64,000 nucleotides of DNA, from positions 124,001-188,000 of the forward strand of contig NZ_UUOC01000035.1 of the NCBI RefSeq assembly GCF_900590755.1. Reading direction: 5' to 3'. The translations under genes were made by a program, and so were the position numbers. The notes below the pieces were generated by a model. The model saw only the letters and a list, made by a program, of their open reading frames with translations. It made no database searches and was not told where the DNA came from. Below are positions 24,723 through 33,026 of this stretch, piece after piece (the first letter of the stretch is position 1; the number at the start of each line of letters is the position of its first letter). This stretch comes from Pseudomonas viridiflava. GTDB taxonomy: Bacteria > Pseudomonadota > Gammaproteobacteria > Pseudomonadales > Pseudomonadaceae.

Positions 24723-25169
24723 ATGTCTCTTGATTCCCTGCAGATGAGCATCAGCAGTGGCATGGTTGCTGCATCACGCCAATGGCGTCGCATCTGCCAG
24801 ACCACCCTGCTGCACTTCGGCGTTTCTGAAGCGTGCGCCGCTCCGCTGCTGATGATCCTGCGTCTGGGCGACGGCGTGAATCAGGTCACCGTGGCCCACG
24901 CCGCTGGCATGGAAAGCCCGACCCTGGTGCGCCTGCTCGATCAACTGTGCAACGCCGACATCGTCTGTCGCACTGAAGACCCCACGGATCGTCGCGCCAA
25001 ATCCTTGAGCCTCACGCCGAACGGCCGGGTTGTGGCATTGGCCATCGAGGACGAGTTGCTGCGCTTGCGTCGCGATGTGCTCAAGGGCGTGGCCAAAGAA
25101 GACCTCGAAGCCACGCTGCGCGTCTTCAAAGCCTTCGCGGATGCCGCCAACCAGGGCAATCAGGGATGA
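24723..25169 (+). CDS. MarR-family regulator of the efflux operon
   Basis: This 148-residue winged-helix dimer is probably a ligand-released repressor. The DNA-binding part spans about residues 50-105 (VTVAHAAGMESPTLVRLLDQL as helix-turn-helix; DPTDRRAKSLSLT as the wing with the DxRxK/R motif). It is the first gene of a five-gene operon and overlaps the next by ATGA. The palindrome over its own promoter supports autoregulation, with release by an aromatic acid or drug expelled by the pump. Confidence 0.92.
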   Translation: MSLDSLQMSISSGMVAASRQWRRICQTTLLHFGVSEACAAPLLMILRLGDGVNQVTVAHAAGMESPTLVRLLDQLCNADIVCRTEDPTDRRAKSLSLTPNGRVVALAIEDELLRLRRDVLKGVAKEDLEATLRVFKAFADAANQGNQG

Positions 25170-27256
25170 AAGACTTCTTTGCCGGTGTTCCTCCGGCTCG
25201 GGACTGGTTCTACGGGGTACGGACTTTCGGCGCGTCGATGCTGGCGTTGTACATCGCGCTGCTGATGGAAATGCCCCGTCCGTACTGGGCGATGGCGACG
25301 GTGTACATCGTCTCCAGCCCCTTTGTCGGCCCCACCAGTTCCAAGGCGCTGTACCGCGCCTTCGGCACCCTGACCGGCGCTGCGGCGTCAGTGTTTATCG
25401 TGCCGATGTTCGTTCAGACACCATTTCTGCTGGCGGTGGTTATCGCGCTGTGGACCGGCACCTTGCTGTTCCTGTCCCTGCATTTGCGCACCGCCAACAG
25501 CTATGCCTTGATGCTGGCCGGTTACACCATGCCGCTGATTTCCTTTCCGGTGGTGGACAACCCGCAAGCCGTGTTCGAAATCGCGGTATCACGTACCGAA
25601 GAAATCTTCCTCGGCATCGTCTGCGCCGCCGTAGTGGGCAGCATGTTCTGGCCGCGCCGTCTGGCGCCGGTGATGCAGGGCGCGGCGGACAAATGGTTCA
25701 GCGATGCCTCGGCCTACAGCAATCAGTTTCTGGCTCGCGCCGTATCGGCGGAAGAAGTGCGCGCCCTGCGGGTCTCGATGGCCGCCACCTTCAATACCCT
25801 GGAGCCGATGATCGGCCAGTTGCCCCACGAAGGCGCCCGCACCCAGACCGTGCGCAACGCCAAGGAGCTGCGCGGCAGAATGATTCACTTATTGCCGGTG
25901 ATCGATGCACTGGACGATGCGTTGTGGGCATTGGAACGGCGCTCTGCACAGTCGATTGCCGACATCACCCCGCTGCTGACAGAAATCCGCGACTGGCTGG
26001 ACAACACCGCCAGCGGACCGCAAACCGAACAGTGGCAAGCCCTGCATCGCCACCTTGAACGCCTGGAGCCCAGCCCGGAACAGCTCGATGATCGTCAGCA
26101 GTTATTGCTGTCCAACGCGCTGTATCGCATCAGCGAATGGATTGACCTGTGGCAGGACTGCCGCACCTTGCAACACGCCATCAAGACCGATGATCAAACC
26201 CCATGGCGGGCGGTCTATCGCCACTGGCGGCTGGCGCAGATCAAGCCGTTCCTGGATAAAGGCTTGATGCTCTATTCCGTGCTGACATCCGTGTCGGCGA
26301 TCATCGTCGCGTCGGTATTGTGGATTTTGCTGGGCTGGACCGACGGCGCCGCCGCAGTCGCACTCGCAGCGGTCTCATGCAGCTTCTTCGCCGCCATGGA
26401 CGACCCGGCGCCGCAGATTTATCGGTTCTTCTTCTGGACCATGCTTTCGGTGTTGTTCGCCAGCCTGTATCTGTTCGTGGTGCTGCCCAACCTGCACGAC
26501 TTCCCGATGCTGGTGCTGGCCTTCGCAGTGCCGTTCATTTGCGTCGGCACCCTGACCTTGCAGCCGCGCTTCTATTTAGGAACCCTGCTGACCATCGTTA
26601 ACACCTCGTCCTTTATCAGCATTCAAAGTGCCTACGACGCGGACTTCCTGAACTTCATCAACTCCAACCTGGCAGGCCCCGTGGGTCTGCTGTTCGCCTT
26701 CGTCTGGACCCTGATCATGCGTCCGTTCGGCGTCGAGCTGGCGGCCAAACGCCTGACCCGTTTCGGCTGGCGCGACATCGTGGCCCTGACCCAGCCCGCC
26801 ACCTTGGTGGAGCGCCGGGCCATGGGCGTGAAGATGCTTGATCGCCTGATGCAGCACTTGCCGCGACTGGCCGCCACCGCCCAAGACACCGGCGTTGCCG
26901 TGCGCGAGCTGCGAGTTGCCTTGAACTTGCTGGACACCCTGGCGTGGCTGCCGCGAGCCCATGCCTCGCAGCAATTGCTGTTGCGCCAGGTGATCGATGA
27001 AGTGGGCGCGCATTTCCAGGCCTGCCTGAAAGCCGGGCAACGCCTGCCAGCGCCCAACGCCACCTTAATGACCATGGACCGCGCGCGACGTGCCTTGAAT
27101 GCCGAGTCGCAGATCGACGAAGACGTGCGCATTCACCTGCTGCACGCCTTGAGTGGCCTGCGTCTGGCACTGCTGCCGGGCGTGGAAATCGTCAATGCCA
27201 CAGTCATCGAAACCGAATCCCACCCTCCCTACGGCCTCGACGGAGCGTCTCTATGA
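25166..27256 (+). CDS. FUSC-family inner-membrane efflux protein (AaeB-like)
   Basis: This 696-residue transporter of the fusaric acid resistance/aromatic acid exporter family has two halves of about six membrane helices each (residues 15-165 and 365-510). A cytosolic region lies between them and another soluble domain follows to the end. The N-terminal FGASMLALYIALLMEMPRPYWAMATVYIV is typical for the family. It sits between marR and the DUF1656 gene with ATGA overlaps on both sides, matching aaeXAB-type tripartite pumps for hydroxylated aromatic carboxylates or related drugs. Confidence 0.93.
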   Translation: MKDFFAGVPPARDWFYGVRTFGASMLALYIALLMEMPRPYWAMATVYIVSSPFVGPTSSKALYRAFGTLTGAAASVFIVPMFVQTPFLLAVVIALWTGTLLFLSLHLRTANSYALMLAGYTMPLISFPVVDNPQAVFEIAVSRTEEIFLGIVCAAVVGSMFWPRRLAPVMQGAADKWFSDASAYSNQFLARAVSAEEVRALRVSMAATFNTLEPMIGQLPHEGARTQTVRNAKELRGRMIHLLPVIDALDDALWALERRSAQSIADITPLLTEIRDWLDNTASGPQTEQWQALHRHLERLEPSPEQLDDRQQLLLSNALYRISEWIDLWQDCRTLQHAIKTDDQTPWRAVYRHWRLAQIKPFLDKGLMLYSVLTSVSAIIVASVLWILLGWTDGAAAVALAAVSCSFFAAMDDPAPQIYRFFFWTMLSVLFASLYLFVVLPNLHDFPMLVLAFAVPFICVGTLTLQPRFYLGTLLTIVNTSSFISIQSAYDADFLNFINSNLAGPVGLLFAFVWTLIMRPFGVELAAKRLTRFGWRDIVALTQPATLVERRAMGVKMLDRLMQHLPRLAATAQDTGVAVRELRVALNLLDTLAWLPRAHASQQLLLRQVIDEVGAHFQACLKAGQRLPAPNATLMTMDRARRALNAESQIDEDVRIHLLHALSGLRLALLPGVEIVNATVIETESHPPYGLDGASL

Positions 27257-27462
27257 TCGGCGATCTGGACATCAGCGGGGTCTTCGTACCCACTTTTCTG
27301 GCGCTGATGGGCATCACCTATGTGCTGTTTCTCGGCGTCCACGCGGTGTTATCGCGGGCCCACTTTTATCGTCTGGTCTGGCACCGGGCATTGTTCAACA
27401 CAGGTCTATACGCTTTGCTGCTCGGCGCCGTGGATACTCTCAGTCGATACCTGATGAAATGA
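27253..27462 (+). CDS. DUF1656 small membrane protein (AaeX-like)
   Basis: This 69-residue protein has two hydrophobic segments (residues 10-30 and 45-62). It is the usual small companion of FUSC/HlyD aromatic-acid pumps, and its precise role is unknown. ATGA overlaps join it to the FUSC gene upstream and to the HlyD gene downstream (27459-27462). Confidence 0.9.
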   Translation: MIGDLDISGVFVPTFLALMGITYVLFLGVHAVLSRAHFYRLVWHRALFNTGLYALLLGAVDTLSRYLMK

Positions 27463-28343
27463 AAAAACCTCTGCTTACCTTGGGCCGTGTGGTCCTGACC
27501 CTGCTTGTCGTGACCTTCGCCGCCATCGTCGTGTGGCGCATGGTGATGTATTACATGTACGCACCCTGGACCCGTGACGGGCATATCCGCGCCGATATCA
27601 TCCAGATTGCCCCGGACGTTTCCGGGCTGATCCAGAAAGTCGAAGTCGGTGACAACCAACTGGTCAGCAAAGGCCAGGTGTTGTTCACCATCGACCAGGA
27701 CCGTTTCCGTCTGGCCCTGCGCCAGGCGCAGTCGACAGTCGAAGAGCGTCAGGAAACCTGGGAGCAGGCGCGCCGTGAGAACAAGCGTAACCGTGGCCTG
27801 GGCAATCTTGTAGCTCGCGAGCAACTGGAAGAAAGCCAGTCCCGCGAAGCCCGCGCGTTGTCCGCTCTGAATGAATCGAAAGTGATGGTCGATGCCGCGC
27901 AATTGAATCTGGACCGTTCGGTAATCCGCAGCCCCGTGGATGGCTACCTCAACGACCGCGCCCCCCGCGCCCACGAATTCGTCACCGCCGGCCGGCCGAT
28001 CCTGTCGGTAGTGGACGGTGCGTCGTTCCACATCGACGGTTATTTCGAAGAAACCAAACTGGACGGCATTCACATCGGCCAAAGCGTGGACATCCGGGTG
28101 ATCGGCGACAACGCCCGCTTGCGCGGCCACGTAGTGAGCATCGTCGCCGGTATCGAAGACCGCGACCGCAGCAGCGGCTCCAACCTGCTGCCCAACGTCA
28201 ACCCGGCGTTCAGTTGGGTGCGCCTGGCGCAACGGATCCCGGTGCGGATCGCCTTTGACGAAGTGCCGGACAACTTCCGCATGATCGCCGGGCGTACGGC
28301 CACTGTGTCGATCATCGATGACCATCAGGAGCCCGGCAAATGA
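27459..28343 (+). CDS. HlyD-family periplasmic adaptor (AaeA-like)
   Basis: This is a membrane fusion protein of 294 residues linking the FUSC pump to the outer-membrane channel. It has an N-terminal signal anchor (residues 8-30), the lipoyl/barrel segment opening IIQIAPDVSGLIQKVEVGDNQ, a short coiled coil at about 80-145, and the second barrel half with SPVDGYL. The PWTRDGHIRAD motif after the anchor is standard for this group. ATGA overlaps occur on both sides. Confidence 0.93.
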   Translation: MKKPLLTLGRVVLTLLVVTFAAIVVWRMVMYYMYAPWTRDGHIRADIIQIAPDVSGLIQKVEVGDNQLVSKGQVLFTIDQDRFRLALRQAQSTVEERQETWEQARRENKRNRGLGNLVAREQLEESQSREARALSALNESKVMVDAAQLNLDRSVIRSPVDGYLNDRAPRAHEFVTAGRPILSVVDGASFHIDGYFEETKLDGIHIGQSVDIRVIGDNARLRGHVVSIVAGIEDRDRSSGSNLLPNVNPAFSWVRLAQRIPVRIAFDEVPDNFRMIAGRTATVSIIDDHQEPGK

Positions 28344-29761
28344 AACACCTCACGCGCCTGACGGCAACGGTCGGGCTTGGCTTGCTGTTGTCGGCGTGTC
28401 AGATGGTCGGCCCCGATTACAAACTGCCCAAGGACGCGGCGGTCAATCGCCCGGACTTGCAGGGCGACCTCGCCGGAGAATCGGTCAATACCGTTTCCGC
28501 GCCGGTGCCCGCCGACTGGTGGCGGCTTTATCAGGACCCGCGCTTGAACCAACTGGTGCAACAGGCCATGGCGTCCAACACCGACCTGCGCATCGCTGCC
28601 GCCAACCTGCAACGCGCCCGCTATCAGACCGCCGAAGCCCAGGCGGCTGGCGGTTTCACCAGTGGCGTGAAAGCCGGTGCGCAACGCCTTCAGGAATCCG
28701 GCGAAGCTTTTCTGCTGACTGAAAAAGTCCCTGTGGCCAATGTCGGCGATGTGGGCATCAGCACCTCGTATCAATTCGATCTGTTTGGCACCTTGCAACG
28801 GGGTATCGAGGCTAGCAACGCCAACGTCGACGCCGCTCAGGCCGCTGCCGATACTGCGCGCATCACCCTGGTGGCCGATGTGGTCCGGGCTTACACGCAA
28901 GTCTGCTCGGCCAACGAAGAACACGACATCGCCATGCAATCCCTGAACCTGCAGAAGCAGGGCGTGACTCTGGTACAGCGCCTGCGCGATGCCGGGCGAG
29001 GCGATGAAACCCAGGTGACTCGTTCAGAGACCCAGCTCAAATCCCTGAGCGCTGAACTGCCGCGTTTTGAAGCGCTGCGTCAGACCGGGCTGTTCCGCCT
29101 GTCGATGCTGCTGGCCAAGCCGCTGGATCAATTGCCGACGGGCGTCAGCACCTGCAGCGAACTGCCGCATATTGCTCAGGTGATGCCGGTAGGTGACGGC
29201 GCCGCCCTGCTCAAACGCCGCCCGGACGTGCGCCAGGCCGAGCGTCGATTGGCAGCCGCAACGGCGGAGATTGGCGTGGCCACCGGCGAGCTGTATCCGG
29301 ACATCAGCATTGGTGCGACCGTGGGCACCGTGGGTTTGTTGGAAAACCTCGGCAAGCCGTCCGCCAACCGCTGGGGCTTCGGGCCGTTGTTGAGTTGGAC
29401 TGTGCCATCCAACGGCGCCCGTGCACGCATTCATGAGGCAGAAGCGGTGACTCAGGGTGCGCTCGCCCGCTTTGATGGTGTGGTGCTTAATGCGATCCGT
29501 GAGACCCAGACCAGCCTTGTGCAATACACCGCGCTGCTGCAGCGCCGTGATGCGTTGACTGATGCGGCGCAATCGGCTCAGCAGGCGGCTGACCAGACTC
29601 ATCGTTTTTTCCAGGCGGGGCGGGCTTCGTTTTTGGCTGATTTGCAGGCCACGCGGACTTATACCGATGTGCGTGGGCAGTTGGCGACGGCTAATACGCA
29701 GGTGGCGATGGGGCAGATTGATTTGTTTCTGGCGTTGGGTGGGGGTTGGGAGGGGAAATAG
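28340..29761 (+). CDS. NodT/OprM-family outer-membrane efflux lipoprotein
   Basis: This is the outer-membrane channel of the pump. The 473-residue precursor has a lipoprotein signal with lipobox LLSAC, lipidated C20, followed by MVGPDYKLP, the standard NodT/OprM opening. Two repeats of the TolC-like coiled-coil and beta-strand unit follow (DLRIAAANLQRARYQ... and LKRRPDVRQAERRLAAATAEIG...). It closes the operon. The last 60 bp are poorer in C than the rest and run into a composite repeat 18 bp after the stop. Confidence 0.93.
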   Translation: MKHLTRLTATVGLGLLLSACQMVGPDYKLPKDAAVNRPDLQGDLAGESVNTVSAPVPADWWRLYQDPRLNQLVQQAMASNTDLRIAAANLQRARYQTAEAQAAGGFTSGVKAGAQRLQESGEAFLLTEKVPVANVGDVGISTSYQFDLFGTLQRGIEASNANVDAAQAAADTARITLVADVVRAYTQVCSANEEHDIAMQSLNLQKQGVTLVQRLRDAGRGDETQVTRSETQLKSLSAELPRFEALRQTGLFRLSMLLAKPLDQLPTGVSTCSELPHIAQVMPVGDGAALLKRRPDVRQAERRLAAATAEIGVATGELYPDISIGATVGTVGLLENLGKPSANRWGFGPLLSWTVPSNGARARIHEAEAVTQGALARFDGVVLNAIRETQTSLVQYTALLQRRDALTDAAQSAQQAADQTHRFFQAGRASFLADLQATRTYTDVRGQLATANTQVAMGQIDLFLALGGGWEGK

Positions 29762-29916
29762 TGGTTATTTATCTTATGGGTACATATCCATTGCTGCGGT
29801 AACGGCTGCTTAAGGTTGCGCTTTTACAGCGCCTCACTTTTGAACAGCGCAAAAGTAAGCAAAACGCTCTTGCCCCACCACTCGGTCCCTCGCCTAGGCT
29901 CGGCATGCCCGGAAGC

Positions 29917-30009
29917 CGACATTAAATCGGGGGGCCGCCGCGAAGGGCCATCCCTGGCCCAGCGCGGCTAAACCGGCGTCCTGCCGGTTTACCCCCCGAT
30001 TTAATATCG
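29917..30009. repeat. Structured core, copy 1
   Basis: The closing stem pairs 29917-29934 with 29992-30009 (ATTAAATCGGGGGG with CCCCCCGATTTAAT, perfect over 14 bp). Two inner hairpins follow: GGGCCA-TCCC-TGGCCC (29945-29960) and ACCGGC-GTCCT-GCCGGT (29972-29988). Confidence 0.8.
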
Positions 30010-30206
30010 GCTTCCGGCCAGCGTGGTTTGACGGGGCGCCTAAGATCAAAAGCCAAATCAAAAGCCAGTCAAAAGCCAAATCAAAAGCGCGCGAGGCGCG
30101 CCTGATAGCCGACCTGCTTTTTGTCTGTGCTTGTCTCGCGTTATTCGTTGTTGTGCCATTGCCTTCGCGAATGAATTCCCACAGAACCGATGGCGTGCGG
30201 AGATCT

Positions 30207-30270
30207 CTGTAGGAGCTGCCGAAGGCTGCGAATCGGTAGCCGCCTTCGCAGCCTTCGGCAGCTCCTACAG
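30207..30270. repeat. REPIN, family A, short spacer
   Basis: Arms CTGTAGGAGCTGCCGAAGG and complement with a spacer of only about 12 bp, located between the two arms of composite locus 1. Confidence 0.9.
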
Positions 30271-30361
30271 GGATCCGGTTCTGCTTTCGATCTGGCTTTT
30301 GATCTGGATCTGCTTTTGATTTTTATCTCAGGCGCCCCGTCAAACCACGCTGGCCGTAATC

Positions 30362-30455
30362 CGATATTGATTCGGCGGGCAAACCGGCAGGGATGCCGGT
30401 TTAGCCGCGCTGGGCCAGGGATGGCCCTTCGCGGCGGCCCCCCGATTTAATGTCG
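30362..30455. repeat. Structured core, copy 2 (hybrid stem)
   Basis: The left stem half (30362-30379) is of the ATTGATTCGGCGGG type and the right half (30438-30455) of the CCCCCCGATTTAAT type, leaving three internal mismatches. This copy looks like a recombinant of the two stem versions seen in copies 1 and 4. Confidence 0.75.
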
Positions 30456-30714
30456 GATTATGGGCATGCCGAGCCTAGGCGAGGGACCGAGTGGTGGGGC
30501 AAGGCCTTTTTGGTTACTTTTGGGGCTGTTTGCCAAAAGTGACCCGCTGTAAGAGCGGAACCATAATTCCAGAGCACACAAATAATGGATATGTACACCT
30601 AAACAAGGCCAATAGCCTCCCACCAAAAAACCACAATGTTTGCTATACCCACTGAACCCTTGCCCCATTCCACTGCCTCACTCCTCATCATTTACCAACT
30701 CGCAGGCACTCCCC

Positions 30715-31542
30715 ATGCGCACTCTCGAACTCGCGGGCAAAACGGTTCCGGTTATTGGTCAGGGCACCTGGCACATGGGCGAACGCCAGGATCAGCGCTC
30801 GGACGAGATCCGCGCCCTGTGCCAAGGCATTGAACTGGGCATGAACCTCATCGACACCGCCGAAATGTACGCCGACGGCGAAGCCGAAAAAATCGTCGGC
30901 GAAGCCATTGCCGGGCAGCGTGACGCCGTATTCGTGGTAAGCAAGGTCTACCCGCACAACGCAAGCCGCAAAGGCATCCCCGCCGCGTGCGAACGTAGCC
31001 TCAACCGCCTGAAAACCGACTACATCGACCTCTATCTGCTGCACTGGCCTGGCTCTTATCCCCTGGAAGAAACCGTCGAAGCCTTCGAACGGCTGCGCCA
31101 GGAAGGCAAGATTGGCCGCTGGGGCGTGTCGAATTTCGACGTCGCCGACCTCCTGGAACTGAACAACCCGGCCTGCGCCACCAATCAGGTGCTCTACAAC
31201 CCGGAAGACCGCGGCATTGAGTTCGACCTGTTGCCCTGGGCCGAAGCCAATGGCCTGCCAACCATGGCGTACTGCCCGATCGGCCAGGGCCAGGCGGGGA
31301 ACCTGCTGCACCACCCTGCCCTGCATGAAGTGGCCACCCGGCATAACGCGACCCCGGCACAGATCAGCCTCGCCTGGGTCCTGCGCCGCAACAATATGAT
31401 TGCCATCCCCAAGGCGGTGAATCCGGATCACGTGCGACTCAACGCAGCGGCGGCCGAACTACAGCTAACCGCCGACGATCTGGCGACCCTCGACCGGGCC
31501 TGGCCGGTTCCGACCCGCAAGTTGCCGTTGGCGATGGTTTGA
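30715..31542 (+). CDS. Aldo/keto reductase
   Basis: This is a cytosolic NADPH-dependent carbonyl reductase with a TIM-barrel fold, 275 residues. The catalytic tetrad is visible: D47 (NLIDTAEMY), Y52, K77 (VVSKVYP) and H110 (YLLHWPG). The NADPH-binding end carries IPKAVNPDHVRLN. The ATG at 30715 matches the family opening LELAGKTVPVIGQGTW; the 25 residues upstream in frame are unlike the family. Monocistronic between two repeat clusters. Substrate unknown. Confidence 0.9.
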   Translation: MRTLELAGKTVPVIGQGTWHMGERQDQRSDEIRALCQGIELGMNLIDTAEMYADGEAEKIVGEAIAGQRDAVFVVSKVYPHNASRKGIPAACERSLNRLKTDYIDLYLLHWPGSYPLEETVEAFERLRQEGKIGRWGVSNFDVADLLELNNPACATNQVLYNPEDRGIEFDLLPWAEANGLPTMAYCPIGQGQAGNLLHHPALHEVATRHNATPAQISLAWVLRRNNMIAIPKAVNPDHVRLNAAAAELQLTADDLATLDRAWPVPTRKLPLAMV

Positions 31543-31555
31543 CTTCATAAATACT

Positions 31556-31646
31556 TGTGGGACCGGCTTTAGCCGGGAAGAGGCCAGTTAAGCCACCATA
31601 CTTTATCGACTGAAATGCCGCCTTCCCGGCTAAAGCCGGTCCCACA
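31556..31646. repeat. REPIN, family C
   Basis: Arms TGTGGGACCGGCTTTAGCCG and complement, ~43 bp spacer. A further 13-bp fragment ACCGGTCCCACGA follows the right arm. Confidence 0.9.
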
Positions 31647-31756
31647 AACCGGTCCCACGACCCAACAAACCGCAACAAATCTGAAATATCCGCTTGTCAT
31701 GATGCGCACTTCGTCCTTTCGCCACGGACAAGGCACATCACGGCCAGCGAGCAGTC

Positions 31757-32773
31757 ATGAACCAGAGCATCGTGCAGCACCAACAGGATTCAGACCTCTT
31801 CGGCCTGCTCTACGGTTTCAGCTTCAAGCCTGGGGAAGCGGGTCGAGAGATCGGCTCTGCGGCTGCGCTGCAAAGGCTCGATGCCACGGAAACCAGCGAC
31901 GAATTCATCTGGCTGCACCTGAATCTGGCCCACGCGGGTTGTGAACGCTGGATGAAAACCCATCTGCGCCTGCCTGACGAGTTCTTCGAGGCCCTGCACG
32001 AAGGCTCGCGCTCAACCCGCATCGAACATGTGGACTCGGCGTTGCTGGCGGTGGTCAACGATGTGGTCTTTGACTTCAACATGCTATCTACCGACATCTC
32101 GACCTTGTGGGTCTGCACCCACAGCAATCTACTGATCACCGCCCGGCTGCACCCTTTGCGCTCAGTGGACAAACTGCGTTCGTCGGTCAAGCGCGGCGAG
32201 GCATTTCGCTCGCCGCTGGAATTGCTCGTGCATCTGCTGCGTGATCAGGGCGAGGTACTGACCCAGTTTCTGCGCAAGACCAGCCTGAGCGTCGACAAGA
32301 TCGAGGATCAACTGCTTTCTCAGCGTCTGAGCAATAACCGCTCGGAACTGGGGGCGATGCGCCGGGTGCTGGTGCGCCTGCAACGTCTGCTGGCGCTGGA
32401 GCCAGGTTCGCTGATGCGGTTATTGCATCGCCCGCCTCAGTGGTTGCTGGAAGAAGACGTCCAGGAATTGCGTCAGTCCACCGAAGAGTCGGCGCTGGTG
32501 ATCAGTGATCTGGTGGCGCTGGGCGAACGCATCAAACTGCTGCAGGAAGAGATCGCCGCCAACCTCAACGAGCAAAGCAGCCGCACCTTGTTCACTCTGA
32601 CCGTGGTCACGGTGCTGGCCCTGCCGATCAACATCGTCGCCGGTTTCTTCGGCATGAACGTCGGAGGCATCCCACTGGCCACCGATCCCCATGGATTCTG
32701 GGTACTGGTGGCATTTGTGGCGACGTTCACGTTTATTGCCGGGCGCTGGGCCTTCCGCAAGAATCGCGATTGA
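31757..32773 (+). CDS. zntB: CorA-family zinc transporter ZntB
   Basis: This is a pentameric inner-membrane divalent-cation channel/transporter of 338 residues, with a large N-terminal cytosolic funnel domain (1-275) and two C-terminal helices. The pore-loop motif GMNVGGIP near residue 300 is the ZntB form of the CorA GMN motif, pointing to zinc rather than magnesium. No other metal gene is adjacent. Confidence 0.9.
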   Translation: MNQSIVQHQQDSDLFGLLYGFSFKPGEAGREIGSAAALQRLDATETSDEFIWLHLNLAHAGCERWMKTHLRLPDEFFEALHEGSRSTRIEHVDSALLAVVNDVVFDFNMLSTDISTLWVCTHSNLLITARLHPLRSVDKLRSSVKRGEAFRSPLELLVHLLRDQGEVLTQFLRKTSLSVDKIEDQLLSQRLSNNRSELGAMRRVLVRLQRLLALEPGSLMRLLHRPPQWLLEEDVQELRQSTEESALVISDLVALGERIKLLQEEIAANLNEQSSRTLFTLTVVTVLALPINIVAGFFGMNVGGIPLATDPHGFWVLVAFVATFTFIAGRWAFRKNRD

Positions 32774-32779
32774 CGCTTT

Positions 32780-32870
32780 CTGTAGGAGTGAGCTTGCTCG
32801 CGATAGCGGCATGACGGTTAATAAATCATCGTCTGACCAGACGCTATCGCGGGCAAGCTCACTCCTACAG
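32780..32870. repeat. REPIN, family B
   Basis: Arms CTGTAGGAGTGAGCTTGCTC and GCAAGCTCACTCCTACAG. The spacer (ATCGTCTGACCAGACGCTAT) resembles that of the copy at 13920-14010, so the two copies are close relatives. Confidence 0.92.
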
Positions 32871-33026
32871 GTCCGGGGTAAGTTCAGCACACCGTTTGTC
32901 GCCGCCAAGAACCTCCGCAATTACACCGACCATCCGAAAAACCGGGTTCGTTGATCTGTGTCGCAACTCGGTAACATTTTGTAATGAACATAGGCGCACA
33001 ACCTTTGCTAACAGGATTGCGCACCC

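Larger units (their letters stand above)
29780..30596. repeat. Composite inverted-repeat element, locus 1
   Basis: An 817-bp element bounded by GTACATATCCATTG on the left and TGGATATGTAC on the right. Two arms of about 290 bp (29780-30070 and 30300-30596) are inverted copies of each other and share CACCACTCGGTCCCTCGCCT, ACCACGCTGGCC and GGCGCC blocks. Each arm contains a ~94-nt core that can fold as a three-way junction, and an ACTTTTG/CAAAAGT hairpin. Between the arms lie a REPIN and runs of the hexamer-like AAATCAAAAGCC. The arms are open in several frames but show no start signals or codon bias, so no gene is called. A second copy is at 58613-59732. Confidence 0.85.

Noticed and set aside
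24524..24733. 69-codon frame upstream of marR
   Set aside because: It overlaps the marR promoter and operator, has no ribosome binding site and runs into the marR start; treated as non-coding.
29894..30079. Small proteins encoded in the composite repeat arms (61-86 codons, repeated in all arms)
   Set aside because: The frames are conserved only because the DNA repeat is; there are no ribosome binding sites, and the compensatory changes follow base pairing rather than codon positions.
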